Positions 12,223-21,860 of a stretch of 64,000 nucleotides of DNA are shown here, piece after piece; the first letter of the stretch is position 1; every line of letters starts with the position of its first letter. The stretch lies in the NCBI GenBank assembly GCA_036927565.1, contig JAYESD010000002.1, positions 146,637,167 to 146,701,166 on the forward strand. The letters are read 5' to 3'. Below the pieces are notes generated by a model, which ran no database searches, had not been told where the DNA came from, and saw only the letters and a program-made list of their open reading frames with translations. This stretch comes from Tuctoria greenei (Eukaryota > Streptophyta > Magnoliopsida > Poales > Poaceae). A program made the translations under genes and the position numbers.

Positions 12223-14604
12223 TTAGGTAGGTAGGGTTTGAGTTGAGGTGTGAAACACTGGATGAACTTGAGCATTCTCTGGTAGCGCCAAGCGATAGGC
12301 TGCAGCTCCAATCTTCTCTAGGATACGAAAGGGTCCAAAGTATTTGAAAGCCAACTTGGGGTATGGTCGATTTGCCATTGTAGACTGGGCATAGGGTTGC
12401 AGTTTGAGGAGAACTTTCTCTCCCATCATAAAAAAACATATTTTTGCGATGTTTATCAGCTTTTTGCTTCATTCTATTCTGGCACGAGCTAGATTTTGCT
12501 TCAACAGTTCAATATGAACAGCGCTGTCCTGCAGTATCTCATCCACCTGTGTATCCATAGTCTGTGAGGTCTTTGGGGCTGCAAACTCCACTGGATCATA
12601 GCCATAGAGATCCCTAAATGCAGTACAGACCAGTGAAGAATGAAAGGAAGTATTGTACCAATACTCAGTCAAGCTCAGTCACTGCTCCACTTGTGAGGAG
12701 AATCTTGGACAGCACATCTGAGGTAAGTCTTCACACACTGATTTACTCTTTTTGTTTGGCCATCAGTTTGTGGGTGGTAGGATGTAGATAATAGCAGCTT
12801 CACATTAAGGTTGGTAATGAGATTCTTCCACAAGGTGCTGGTAAATATTTTACTATGTCTGACAACATGGTCTTAGGGAGGCCATGGAGTCGGACCACCT
12901 GATCCAGTAGCACTCTATCCACTTTGGCAGCTGAGAAAGGGTGTTTGAGTGGCAAAAAATGTGCATATTTAGATAGTCTGTCAACTATGACTAGGATAGT
13001 GTCACAGCCCTCTGATTTTGGTAGGCCCTCTATAAAGTCCATTGTGATATCTTGCCACATTCCTTGAGGAATAGGCAAGGGTTGCAATAAGCCAGCTGAA
13101 ACAGTATTTTCCCCCTTAGCTTGCTGGCATGTAGAGCATTGTCTCACAAAGCCCTCCACTTCCTGTTTAAGACCTTTCCAATCAAAGCTCTTCTTGATTT
13201 TGTGATATGTGGATTGTACTCCAGAGTGTCCTCCAAAAGCACTCTCATGAAATGCTACAATCAACTTAGACCTGATTGCTGAATTTTCTCCAAAACAATC
13301 CTTTCTTCCTGATCAGCCCTTGCCGCAAAGAAAACCCCTTGTCATCCGGACTATGCCAAGCCAATCTTGCCAACAAGGTCTGAGCCTCTAGATCTGTTGC
13401 GTATGAGTTCAACACCTCTTGAAGCCACATTGGTGTAACCTCTTGCGTCTCTGTTAGTTGCATCAATTGTCCTCTCCTTGAAAGAGCACCAGCAGCAACA
13501 TTGTCTCTTCCCTTCTTGTAAATAATTTTAAAATCCATCCCCATCAACTTAGTCATGGCTTTTCTTTTTAATTCTGATTGGGGCTGCTGATCTTCCAAGA
13601 AAGGACAAGCTCTTGTGATCAGTTATGATCACAAATTGGGCTCTCTGTAAGTATGGTCTCCACCTATCAACTGCCATAATTAGGGCCAGAAGCTCCTTTT
13701 CATAGATAGACCATTGCTTGTGCTTAGGGGCCAGAGCTTTACTGAGAAAAGCAATAGGTTTTTCATGTTGCATAAGAACATCTCCCAAACTCCACTCACT
13801 TGCATCAATTTCTACCACAAAAGGCTCATTAAAGTCAGGAAAAGCCAACACGGGTGTTGAAGCCATAGCTTGTTTCAGTTGATGAAAAGCCACTCCAGCC
13901 TCCTCTGTCCAGCAAAACTGATTTTTCTTCAAAATAGAAGTTAATGGTTTTTCTATGCCTCCATACCCCTGTACAAATTTTTTGTAGTATCCAGTGAGCC
14001 TCCAAAAGGCCCTAAGCTCACACAACCCAATTCACCATCACTTCTGTCTTCCTAGGATCTGTCTTGACCCCTTGAGCTGAAATGATATGCCCCAAGTACA
14101 ACAACTCCTCCTTAGCAAAATGACACTTGGTCAACTTAATACAAAACTGGTTAGATCTCAATGTCTACAAAACCAACTGCAAATGTTCATAGTGAGATTC
14201 CATAGAGGGGTTATAGCTTAGTATATCATCAATAAATACTAACACAAACTTCCTAAGATAAGGAGCTAAAATGGAATTCATAGCACATTGAAAGGATGCA
14301 GGTGCATTAGTCAAACCGAAGGGCATAACCTTGAATTGGCAATGGCCACAATAAGTCTTGAATGTTGTTTTCTATTCTTCCCTTTCTTTCATCCTAATTG
14401 ATAACCAGCCCTCATATCCAAACTTGTAAAGAATTTAACTCCATCCAATTCATCCAATATTTCATCTACCAAAGGCATAGGAAATGTGTTCCTGATTGTA
14501 AGGTCATTAAGTCTCTTGTAATCAATACAAAACCTCCAAGAACCATCTTTCTTCTTAACCATCAACATTGGAGAAGCAAAGGGGCTGACACAGTGTTCAA
14601 TCAA
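12223..14604 (-). pseudogene. pol: Decayed RT, RNase H and integrase of element C
   Basis: On the minus strand, RT starts near 14604 with FASPMLMVKKKDGSWRFCIDY and LDMRAGYQL. RNase H lies at about 13865-13570 (DASEWSLGDVLMQH, ITDHKSLSFL). The integrase zinc finger lies at about 13240-13120 (HSG, CSTCQQAK), and the core follows (MDFIEGLP, IVDRLSKYAHF) to about 12860. C-terminal integrase pieces lie at 12672-12469 and 12429-12223. Frameshifts and stops separate every block, and parts of RT (14040-14390) are readable only in pieces. Not functional. Confidence 0.85.
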
Positions 14605-14942
14605 CTCTAAATGGAGAAGCTCACTGACTTGCTTTTCTATTTTTGTATTGGGTAAAGGGGAATATTTATAAGGTCTAGCATTAATCGGTATAGCTCAAGA
14701 ATTAAGGATATGACATGGTCAAATGGTCTGGAAGGTGGTAGACATTTTGGGCTCTTGGAACACATCCTGATACTCCTTCAGAATGTGATGAATACTAACA
14801 TCAAGCCTTCTGTTCTACTTCTAACTCCCCCTGCTCCTTAAGTGGTACCTCCACTACAACCAAAGCCCAAATGTCATTTCCCACAATGCACTTCCCCAAC
14901 TGATGAGCAGACAAGCTCAACAATTCCTGATGCTGCTTCTCC

Positions 14943-15620
14943 CACTGCTACAATAAGCCTCATCACAGGCGGCTCCAAACCTATTATCACAGACGGCTTT
15001 TAAAACCGCCTGAAACGAAGAGTCTGTGATAATCCGCAATTTCACAGGCGGAGAAGTGAAACCGCCTGTGAAGACTAATTATCATAGGCGGTTCTTCACT
15101 AAGGATAGCCGCCTGTGAAGATCGATTATCATAGGCGGTTCTTTACTTAGGCTAGCCGTCTGTGAAAATACTTTATCACAGACGGGTCGTGCAGCATATA
15201 TAACCGTCTATGATAAACGTCTTATCACAGACGGTTATTGAAGAATAACTAACCGTCTATGATAAGAAGTCTTCACAGACGGGTATTGAAGCATTACTAA
15301 CCGTCTATGATAATTTGTATTCACAGGCGGATTTTGAAGCATAACTAACCGCCTATGATAATATGTCTTCACAGGCGGGTTTTGAAGCATAACTAACCGT
15401 CAATGATAATGTGTCTTTACAGACGGTTATTGAAGCATAACTAACCCGTCTATGATAATGAAGTTATCACAGACGGAGTTTACCTATATCAGCCGTCTGT
15501 GAAGACCCTTTAACGCAGCCGGTTTCTACCATAACAGACACCGCCTGTGAAAATTAGGTTATCACAGATGTTTCTTTACTTGTATCTAGCCGCCTGTGAT
15601 AATTGTTTTTCACAGTCATG
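14943..15620. repeat. Left terminal and subterminal repeats of CACTA-1
   Basis: More than a dozen copies of a motif such as CACAGGCGG or CACAGACGG face inverted copies (CCGCCTGTGA or CCGTCTATGA), separated by 15-25 bp. In this superfamily such arrays are the binding sites of the TNPA/TNP1-type protein. Confidence 0.85.
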
Positions 15621-15801
15621 CAGTACTACTGCTGTTATTTCTAATTTCCAGGTCAATTCAATATAATCACAGAACAAAAAACAACAATCATCACAGAACA
15701 AAAGACAACAATATTATCATCACAGAAGTCAATTTCACTAAAACAATATACATATGTACAAGTTACAGATACAATTTCATCTCAAAGTTTACAAGTTTTC
15801 A

Positions 15802-16023
15802 CTAAAAACTGTTTAGATTGGTATAGTCGCAAAGTTCTGGCACATCAGCTGCTGAACCTCTCTTATCAAAGAACTTCCCCGTTTTGTGCAAAATTTCGCG
15901 ACGAATGAACTGACAGAGTTCAGAAGCAATCCTGTCGGCTCCTCCATCAGGAATACTTCTACAAACCGGCCATTCTTCGTTCAGATTCTTCTTGTGCTGC
16001 AATATAACACATAACAAGGTTTA
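15802..16023 (-). pseudogene. Last exon of the ULP1-like gene in CACTA-1
   Basis: The minus strand encodes the C-terminal tail of the transposon ULP1 gene (NLNEEWPVCRSIPDGGADRI to the stop at 15802). It matches the last exon in CACTA-2 (39400-39594), but with Trp where CACTA-2 has TGA. The catalytic exons are absent. Retained intron sequence at 16006-16023 runs straight into TNP2 sequence, marking a deletion junction. Confidence 0.85.
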
Positions 16024-16408
16024 GAATGTGTTGCCCGTATTTAAGTGCCAATGGGTCAAACATCCTGATGGTTTGAAAGTGGACAATTACGGACTGACAC
16101 TGGTAGACTTGAATAAAGTGGGTTACAAAGATGACCTGTGGGTTCTCGCCGATAATGTTGCACAAGTTTTTTATGTTCAAGATCCAGAAACTGAGAAGTT
16201 GCACGTAGTTGTTTCTGGAAAGCAAAATATTGTTGGGGTTGACAATGTGGGAGATAATGAAGAGGAATATAATCAGTATGAAGAGATGTACCTTTTCACC
16301 GAACCAGAAAACATCAAGCGCGTAGAGAGAAGCATTAAAAAGAATTTGAAACCCTATATGCGAGAAGATGTCAATGCTGGAAAAAATGTATATAGCAATG
16401 CGAGATGA
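16024..16408 (+). pseudogene. C-terminal fragment of TNP2 transposase (DUF4216 region) in CACTA-1
   Basis: The segment reads VFKCQWVKHPDG.., DNYGLTLVDLNKVGYKDD and the acidic tail to the stop at 16406-16408. It is nearly identical to the end of the TNP2 gene in CACTA-2 (minus, about 27325-26950). No start, DDE or N-terminal part is present, so it cannot supply transposase. It lies 139 bp upstream of the E2 gene on the same strand. Confidence 0.88.
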
Positions 16409-16547
16409 TATATATTGTATATATTTGTATCTTCTGAAATCAACTTAGAACAATGTTGGTATATGGATTGTGTCCTTTTGCATTTGTGTACATATGCGTT
16501 TGGACTCAATGATTTGGAAGTTTGGAAGCTTGGTCTTTCTTCAGATA

Positions 16548-17387
16548 ATGATGTCTCGGGCGTGTAGCCGATTGAAGGAGGAGCGCTTGGCGTGGCGCAA
16601 GAACCATCCCCATGTATGTACATATGGCACACCGGTCACATGGTTGTATATACATATGTATCTGTAATGGACTGATGAACTTAACTGTAGTTTGTTTTTC
16701 CGTGTTGTTTGTTTTTGGTATTTTCAATTTCTCCGCGTAGGGTTTCTCTGCGAAGCCTGAATCGGGAGATTTATTGAAGTGGCAGTGCATCGTCCCCGGT
16801 AAAGAAGGGGTAAGTCATGAAGAACAAGCACAATATGAGTTTAACTATCGTCCTCCTATTAATAAATTTCTTTTGCAGACTGAATGGGAAGATGGTTACT
16901 ACCCCCTGACAATCTCCTTCTCTGAGGACTATCCCTTGGTGCCTCCAAGATGCTCCTTTCCATTTGGGTTCTTCCACCCAAATGTCCATCGTTCGGGAGC
17001 ACTCTGCATCGGGATTCTTGATCAAGAGACTGTAAGATAGACCTATTTTGTTCATGTAATTATTACTTATAATTTTTGTCGAACTTATTTGAACTGGTTT
17101 CTTATATTGCTTAAATTATATTTCGTAGGGGTGGTGCAGTGCTTTTACAATCAAAACTATACTACTTGAAGTTCAGCGTTTGCTGCATCAGCCAAATGTG
17201 CCTGATGTTGAAAATGATTGCTATAATCTACTTATCAAGGTTAGATGACACTTTGACTTAGTGACCAATGTAGGTTATTCATTCCTCCTTCGACATTTGT
17301 TAATTTAAATAATGTCAATATTTTCAGGATCCAGCGGAATATAAGAGACGTGTTCGGGAGCAAGCAGGACGGTACAATTTAGATTGA
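16548..17387 (+). CDS. SUMO-conjugating enzyme E2 (SCE1/Ubc9-like), complete five-exon gene inside CACTA-1
   Basis: Ubc9/SCE1 takes SUMO from the E1 as a thioester and passes it to lysines of target proteins in nucleus and cytosol. Exons are 16548-16613, 16741-16809, 16879-17031, 17129-17239 and 17328-17387. All introns are GT..AG and phase 0, giving 152 codons (plant SCE1 is about 160). Exon 1 has the N-terminal E1/SUMO-binding helix (LKEERLAWRKNHPH). Exon 3 has FSEDYP, PPRC, the FFHPNV motif and the catalytic Cys in SGALC (codon 17005-17007). Exon 4 has GWCSAFTIKTILLEVQRLL. Exon 5 has DPAEYKRRVREQAGRY. The residue matching human Tyr87 is His, and the region before the last exon is one residue short. 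The start could be either of two tandem ATGs (16548, 16551). No promoter is evident beyond 139 bp after TNP2, so expression is unproven. Ubiquitin E2 is less likely because the N-helix and C-tail match the SUMO E2 type. Confidence 0.9.
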
Positions 17388-17639
17388 TCGATGGGAGCTT
17401 CATCGTCGATCTACAATGAATGTAGCATGATTTTTGTTCAGTATGTAAAGAAATTATCTTTGAACAATTGTAAAGCCTCTAATGGTGTATTATCACAATT
17501 AAGCCAGCCTCACTGGTGATCCAGCATTTCCTATAATGCATTACTGTACTAGTATCCGCTAGCTCATCTGTGTTTTTTTCCTGATACAATTTTGCCTGCA
17601 CGACTACATGCGGCTGTGATATATAATTGCAACTACATC

Positions 17640-18221
17640 CCTGTAATTTCAATGAAAACCGCTTATGATAATTAAACAATGACCGCCACTGAAAATACAT
17701 GATCTTCTTAGGCCGTTGTTAATCAAGAACCGGCTATGAAGTTCATTGCATTACAGACGATTATTAATTAAGAACCGCCAACGAAGATCATGTATTTACT
17801 CAGACGGTTGTTCCTTAAAATCCATCTGTAAAGTTCATTGCATTACAGACGGTTATTAATCAAGAACCGCCAACGAAGATCATGTATTTACCCAGACGGT
17901 TGTTTCTTAAAATCCGTCTGTGAAGTTCATGGCATTGCAGGCGGTTAATAATTAATAACCGTCTGTGAAGATCATGTATTTACCCAGACGGTTGTTTCTT
18001 AAAATCCGTCTGTGAAGTTCGTTGCATTACAGGCGGTTCTTAATTAAGAACCGATTCTGAAGATCATGTATTTACCCAGACGGTTGTTCTTTAAAATCCG
18101 CCTGTGTTGTTCTTTCATCACAGACGGTTATTATATCATTCGTCATCACAGTCGCATATTTTTAAGGACCGCCTGTGTTTGAAAAATTGAGGCGCCTGTA
18201 AAAATGCTTTTTGTAGTAGTG
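17640..18221. repeat. Right terminal and subterminal repeats of CACTA-1
   Basis: Repeats of the type CAGACGGTTGTTTCTTAAAA facing CCGTCTGTGAAG are spaced by about 30 bp, ending in the TIR GTAGTAGTG. Confidence 0.85.
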
Positions 18222-18685
18222 TCCTGATCTCCTTGCAACTTCACCCACTGCCCCTTCACCTGAAAATGTAATGTTTTAGTCACCCAGCTAGAATGCATAG
18301 GACTGTATGTAGAAAGCCAATCATAGCCCAAAATTGCATCATAAGCCTCTAGAGGCAGCACCCTCATATCTGCTTGGAAGGTATATCCATTGCACCACCA
18401 TTCCAACTATTGCACCATCTTATAAGAATGCAGTGTCTCTCCATTAGCAATTTTGACCAGCATGGGTGGACAGGAGACTGTTCTTAACCCTGCCTTGTCC
18501 ACAAAGGCGACTGAGTTCACAAATGTTTGAGAACTCCCAAAGTCCACCAATAGCAAGAATATCTTGTTTTGAACTAGAGCTCTCAGTCTCATACACCTAG
18601 CACCTTGAGTACCAACTACAACATGTGTTGATAAATTGCAACATTCTTCCTCTTGTAACTCTTCTTTCTCCAGCTGCAACAGCAT
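18222..18685 (-). pseudogene. Protease region of element C
   Basis: The minus strand encodes an aspartic-protease-like segment with LLLVDFGSSQTFVN, where the family has D-S-G. The middle Ser is Phe here. A later ILGYDWLSTYSP block fits the protease C-terminus. CACTA-1 inserted just after this region, cutting it from RT. Confidence 0.75.
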
Positions 18686-18686
18686 T

Positions 18687-19860
18687 TCAACTGAGACTCT
18701 GATCTTCTTGGACAGGCAAAGAATTTAGTTGCAGCATGATCCTCTTAGGACATTTTTGTATATTCCAGGGGTCAAACTTCTTCCCACATGCATAACAGAG
18801 GCCATTCACCCTCCTAAACTCCCTCAGTTGCCTTTCTTTGTGAAAATCATAATTAACAGGAGGTCCCTTGAATTTAGTTCTGGTGGTCCAGCTTGGCTTT
18901 CCAGGGCCTCTATATCTACCCCCTCTAAACTTTCCTTTTTTCAAAATATCTCTCTGGACCTTTGCCAACATTGCAACCCTAGTGACAGTGTTAGGGATTT
19001 GAGACTGCACTGGACCCTACAACTCCATTTTCAGCCCTTTGATGAATTGCTGCACAAAAAAACACTTCATCTAATTCAGAATTATGCGTTGCTGTGTTAA
19101 ACCTTCAGTCATCAAATGCTGATATATAGTCTTCCAGACTTCCCACTTGCTTCAAGTACAGCATCAGGTCATACATGGCTTGCTTGTACTGATAAGCTCC
19201 AAATTTCTCCTTGGCAGCCTCCACAAATCTAGTCCAAGTAGTCAGGCCCTCTGTTAACTTGAACACTCGAAGCCATTTGGAAGCATTGCCTTCCATGTGT
19301 ATTGAGGTAGCTCTAACCCAGCAGTGCTATGCCACATTGATGATGGCAAAGTAATCCTCACATTTGTCAATCCTTATGGTGGGGTTCTCACCAGGAAACT
19401 TACGGAATGAAAGCTTCTCTCCTAAACCCAACATTCTCTATTTCTCCACCTCTCTGTTGCTGTTGACCCCTAGGAATTGGACCATGATCCTCGAGACCTC
19501 TCCTTCCCCTGGGACCGGTTCCACCTATATCCTGCTCTCCAGCCCCCCGATTCCTTAGTACCCTAACATATCCTCTCCTCTAATCCACCATGGACACCCC
19601 CGATTGCTCCTATGCAATCTCCTCAATCTCATATGCTCCCCGATCCAAGGATAAGTCCTGAATCGTCTTCGCCAACCTATCCCTCTCCTTTGTCGCCTGC
19701 TTCGCCATGGATTCAACCAACCCATGCTTCCCGAACACCTCTTGAACTGACCTATCCACCTTACCCAATCTCTGGGACATGTCCTCCATGAAACTCATTA
19801 ATATCTCCCACCGATCTCCCTCAGCCCGACTCGACTCCTCCATGGCTTGAAGTTGGTTTC
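18687..19860 (-). pseudogene. gag: Decayed gag of element C
   Basis: Three frame blocks on the minus strand: 19843-19610 (N-terminal, charged), 19296-19105 (capsid: GNASKWLRVFKL, FGAYQYKQAMYDLMLYLKQ) and 19010-18687, with a zinc knuckle CYACGKKFDPWNIQKC in which the His is Asn. Frameshifts lie between the blocks. Confidence 0.75.
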
Positions 19861-19979
19861 GCTGCAGGAGCCGTGATGATAGTGTCTTCTACTCTGATCT
19901 ACCCCGATCACTACTCCACCCAACCTCAGCACTGCCTCACACTCACGCCCAAGAAGAATCGAGCCGAAGAAAAGGGATA

Positions 19980-19991
19980 GCTATGATACCA
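19980..19991 (-). other. Primer-binding site of element C
   Basis: The minus strand reads TGGTATCATAGC two bases after the LTR end. It is one base off the tRNA-iMet site TGGTATCAGAGC. Confidence 0.8.
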
Positions 19992-19993
19992 GT

Positions 19994-20333
19994 TGTGACG
20001 TCCCATGGCCGGCGAGTGGTCGAACTCGCCAACATAAGGCGACAGCAACAGTGTCGACATTCATGGAGAACGTGTGCGCGTGAGACGACGGACACAACAC
20101 ACCAGAGCGCTTGATTTGTTTGAGAATATTTTTGTTAACCCCTCCGTCAAGTTGGTGTACAGTTAATAGGGGCGGACTCTGCCCAAGGGACCACCCGGTC
20201 CGGCTTGGCCCACATGCCAACCAACACATGCCTGATACAAACTCATGCGACAAACCTCATCCACACATGGCGGCCACTTCATCCAACGCGTCCCAGCTTC
20301 GGTGATGGCGACGATGGCGGCAGCATCGTGGCA
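19994..20333 (-). repeat. 5' LTR of element C
   Basis: Plus-strand ends are tgtgacgtccc at 19994 and cgtggca at 20333. It is related to 11619-11977 and next to the primer site. Confidence 0.85.
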
Positions 20334-21338
20334 CGCACGGCATCGGGGGCCCTTCCAAAAGCACCGCCACCTATCAGAGAACTCACCCAAGGGAAGAAGA
20401 GGCAGCTGCGAGGGTGGTACGCGGGCGGTGGTGGCGCCATGGCGGCAGCGCGCTATGGCAGCATCGAGCGCACCCTAAAATGCATGAAAAGGCTCACATA
20501 AATTCTTCACAGCACCATGGGATGGTGAGGAACAGCGGCACATGGTTGTTTGACAGCGAGGAAGACCAAGGAGGGGTGCGCAACGTGCGCTGGCTAGGGC
20601 AAACAAGGGTGGCGGCGGTGGATAGATGTTTTTCGGCGTGGTTGCTCCATATTTTCTCAAACTGATGGCCCTAGGGTGTGCGCTAGAGAGTATAGAAGTT
20701 ATCTCCTAAGGGAAATCAAGCAAGGTGAAGCATGAAAGATGAATTCACGATCGTTGGAGGTTCAATTGAATCTGCCGGCACAAGATCTCAAACTCCGGGA
20801 CGCCGGAGTGACGAGGGAGGGAGTAATTTTGCGGGGAAGGAGGAGGGAGATAGTGCACACCTTGTGGCATGCTAAGCTTGAGCAAAGCATGGTGAAAATA
20901 ATGGGGTGACAGTGAGCTCAGAAGGTGTTGTGATGGCAAGCAAGCGAGTGAGGGAGTGGTGTGAAGATTTCACCGTCGGAAGTAAGGATGGGGGCTTTCG
21001 ATGGATATGTGCACACTTACCACGCTCGGTTGAGTGGTGTGGTGGGTCCTCGCTGGTAGCAGCACGCCTGCGTGTGTGTCGCTCGGGGAGAAAGAGAGTT
21101 GCGACCATGACACGTGGGGCCGACTGACAAGTGGGTGCCACCCTTAACCAAAATCTTTCAAAATTCCAAAATAAATGGTAAAAATTATCTAAAATTCGTA
21201 AAAGTTTGCACAGGCACTAAAAATGAGAAATAGTTTGGTAAAATCTGAATTTTAATTTGATTGAGTTTGAATTCGAAATCTAAATTTGGATTCAAATTGA
21301 ATTTGAATGAATCTTGTTCTGTATGGTGGGTTTTTACA
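20334..21338 (-). repeat. Element B 5' LTR, proximal part
   Basis: This is the start of B's LTR on the minus strand (TGTAAAAACCCACC at 21338 downward), continuing the LTR after the C insertion. Open frames here are GC-rich shadows with no domain. The 5 bases outside the LTR (21339-21343, tccta) are the expected target duplication, but the partner is outside the window. Confidence 0.75.
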
Positions 21339-21860
21339 TCCTAGCTGGTGATTGTTACCGACTTTGTGGTGCTATGGGTTGTGTGGTGTCTTATTCAGTT
21401 TCAGGCTACTCTTAGTGCTACCGTGTTCTTTTGAGATAAATTAAGTCGTTGTTAATAGCTTTGGGTTGGTATGATTGTATAAGGTCGTGTAAAGTTGTTT
21501 AAGGTCGTATACTCTTGCTATGGTTGTGATGGTCTTTGTATCTGACTATCTCAGCCATAATTTTATTTAGTAATATCATCACAGTGGTAATATCATCACA
21601 GTGGGAATTTTCCCTGTTGTGTTTCGTTTAAAAAAAGCCCTTTAACAGGACTACATGCAAAACATTGTGTGGAGGTTACCAATGATGCTGTGATTGATGG
21701 TTTCAAAGTACAAGTAAACGTATTTGACTCAGTACGTCCTGAAAGCTACTGACCGGCCACTTAATATATCTTCCACCTTTTCCTCTTATAAAACGGTTGT
21801 GATCATTTGTCTGACGAAAAACAAGAAGCAAGCTCAGTCACTTGAAAGGTTAACCTGGCC
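21339..21860 (+). promoter_or_regulatory. Upstream region of the CRK gene
   Basis: No gene is seen in this stretch between element B and the CRK start. A TATA box (tataaaac, 21787-21794) lies about 70 bp before the ATG. A short direct repeat (taatatcatcacagtgg twice, about 21570-21606) is present. Confidence 0.5.

Larger units (their letters stand above)
14943..18221 (+). mobile_element. CACTA-1: 3.28-kb CACTA (En/Spm) transposon nested in element C
   Basis: The left end is CACTGCTACAATAAGCC at 14943 and the right end is ..GCTTTTTGTAGTAGTG at 18221, flanked by the 3-bp duplication TCC (14940-14942 and 18222-18224). Both ends carry many subterminal repeats around (A)CCGCCTGTGA. Inside are a ULP1 tail (minus), a TNP2 transposase tail (plus) and a complete SUMO-E2-like gene (plus). 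It has the same ends and gene order as CACTA-2 in the opposite orientation, but with more than 10 kb of the interior missing, so it is a non-autonomous deletion derivative. Confidence 0.93.
11619..20333 (-). mobile_element. Element C: Ty3/gypsy chromovirus-like retrotransposon (minus strand), nested in B's LTR
   Basis: The two LTRs of about 340-360 bp (11619-11977 and 19994-20333) are clearly related but diverged. Flanking bases tgcac (11614-11618) and cgcac (20334-20338) fit a 5-bp target duplication with one change. Gene order on the minus strand is gag, protease, [CACTA-1], RT, RNase H, integrase. The element is old and broken in every domain. Short LTRs, the tRNA-Met primer site and the gag knuckle fit Reina-like chromoviruses, but I saw no clear chromodomain. 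Confidence 0.85.
7549..21338 (-). mobile_element. Element B: Ty3/gypsy retrotransposon (minus strand), 5' LTR and gag part
   Basis: Read on the minus strand, the 5' LTR runs from 21338 (TGTAAAAACCC) down to 9436 (..CCTCACA) and is followed by a tRNA-Met-type primer site and gag. Gag is cut at about 7549 by element A. The LTR is itself split by element C (11619-20333), leaving about 3.2 kb of LTR. Its ends and internal blocks resemble A's LTR, so A and B are likely distant members of one clade. The rest of B lies left of the window. Confidence 0.85.

Noticed and set aside
14943..15620. Regularly spaced short repeats that look like a CRISPR array
   Set aside because: Repeats are inverted pairs within CACTA ends, with variable spacing in a plant genome; they are subterminal transposase-binding repeats.
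16774..17040. Single-exon 88-residue E2 fragment starting at TTG
   Set aside because: It arises by reading through an in-frame 69-base intron; the splice sites and exon 1 show the real gene structure.
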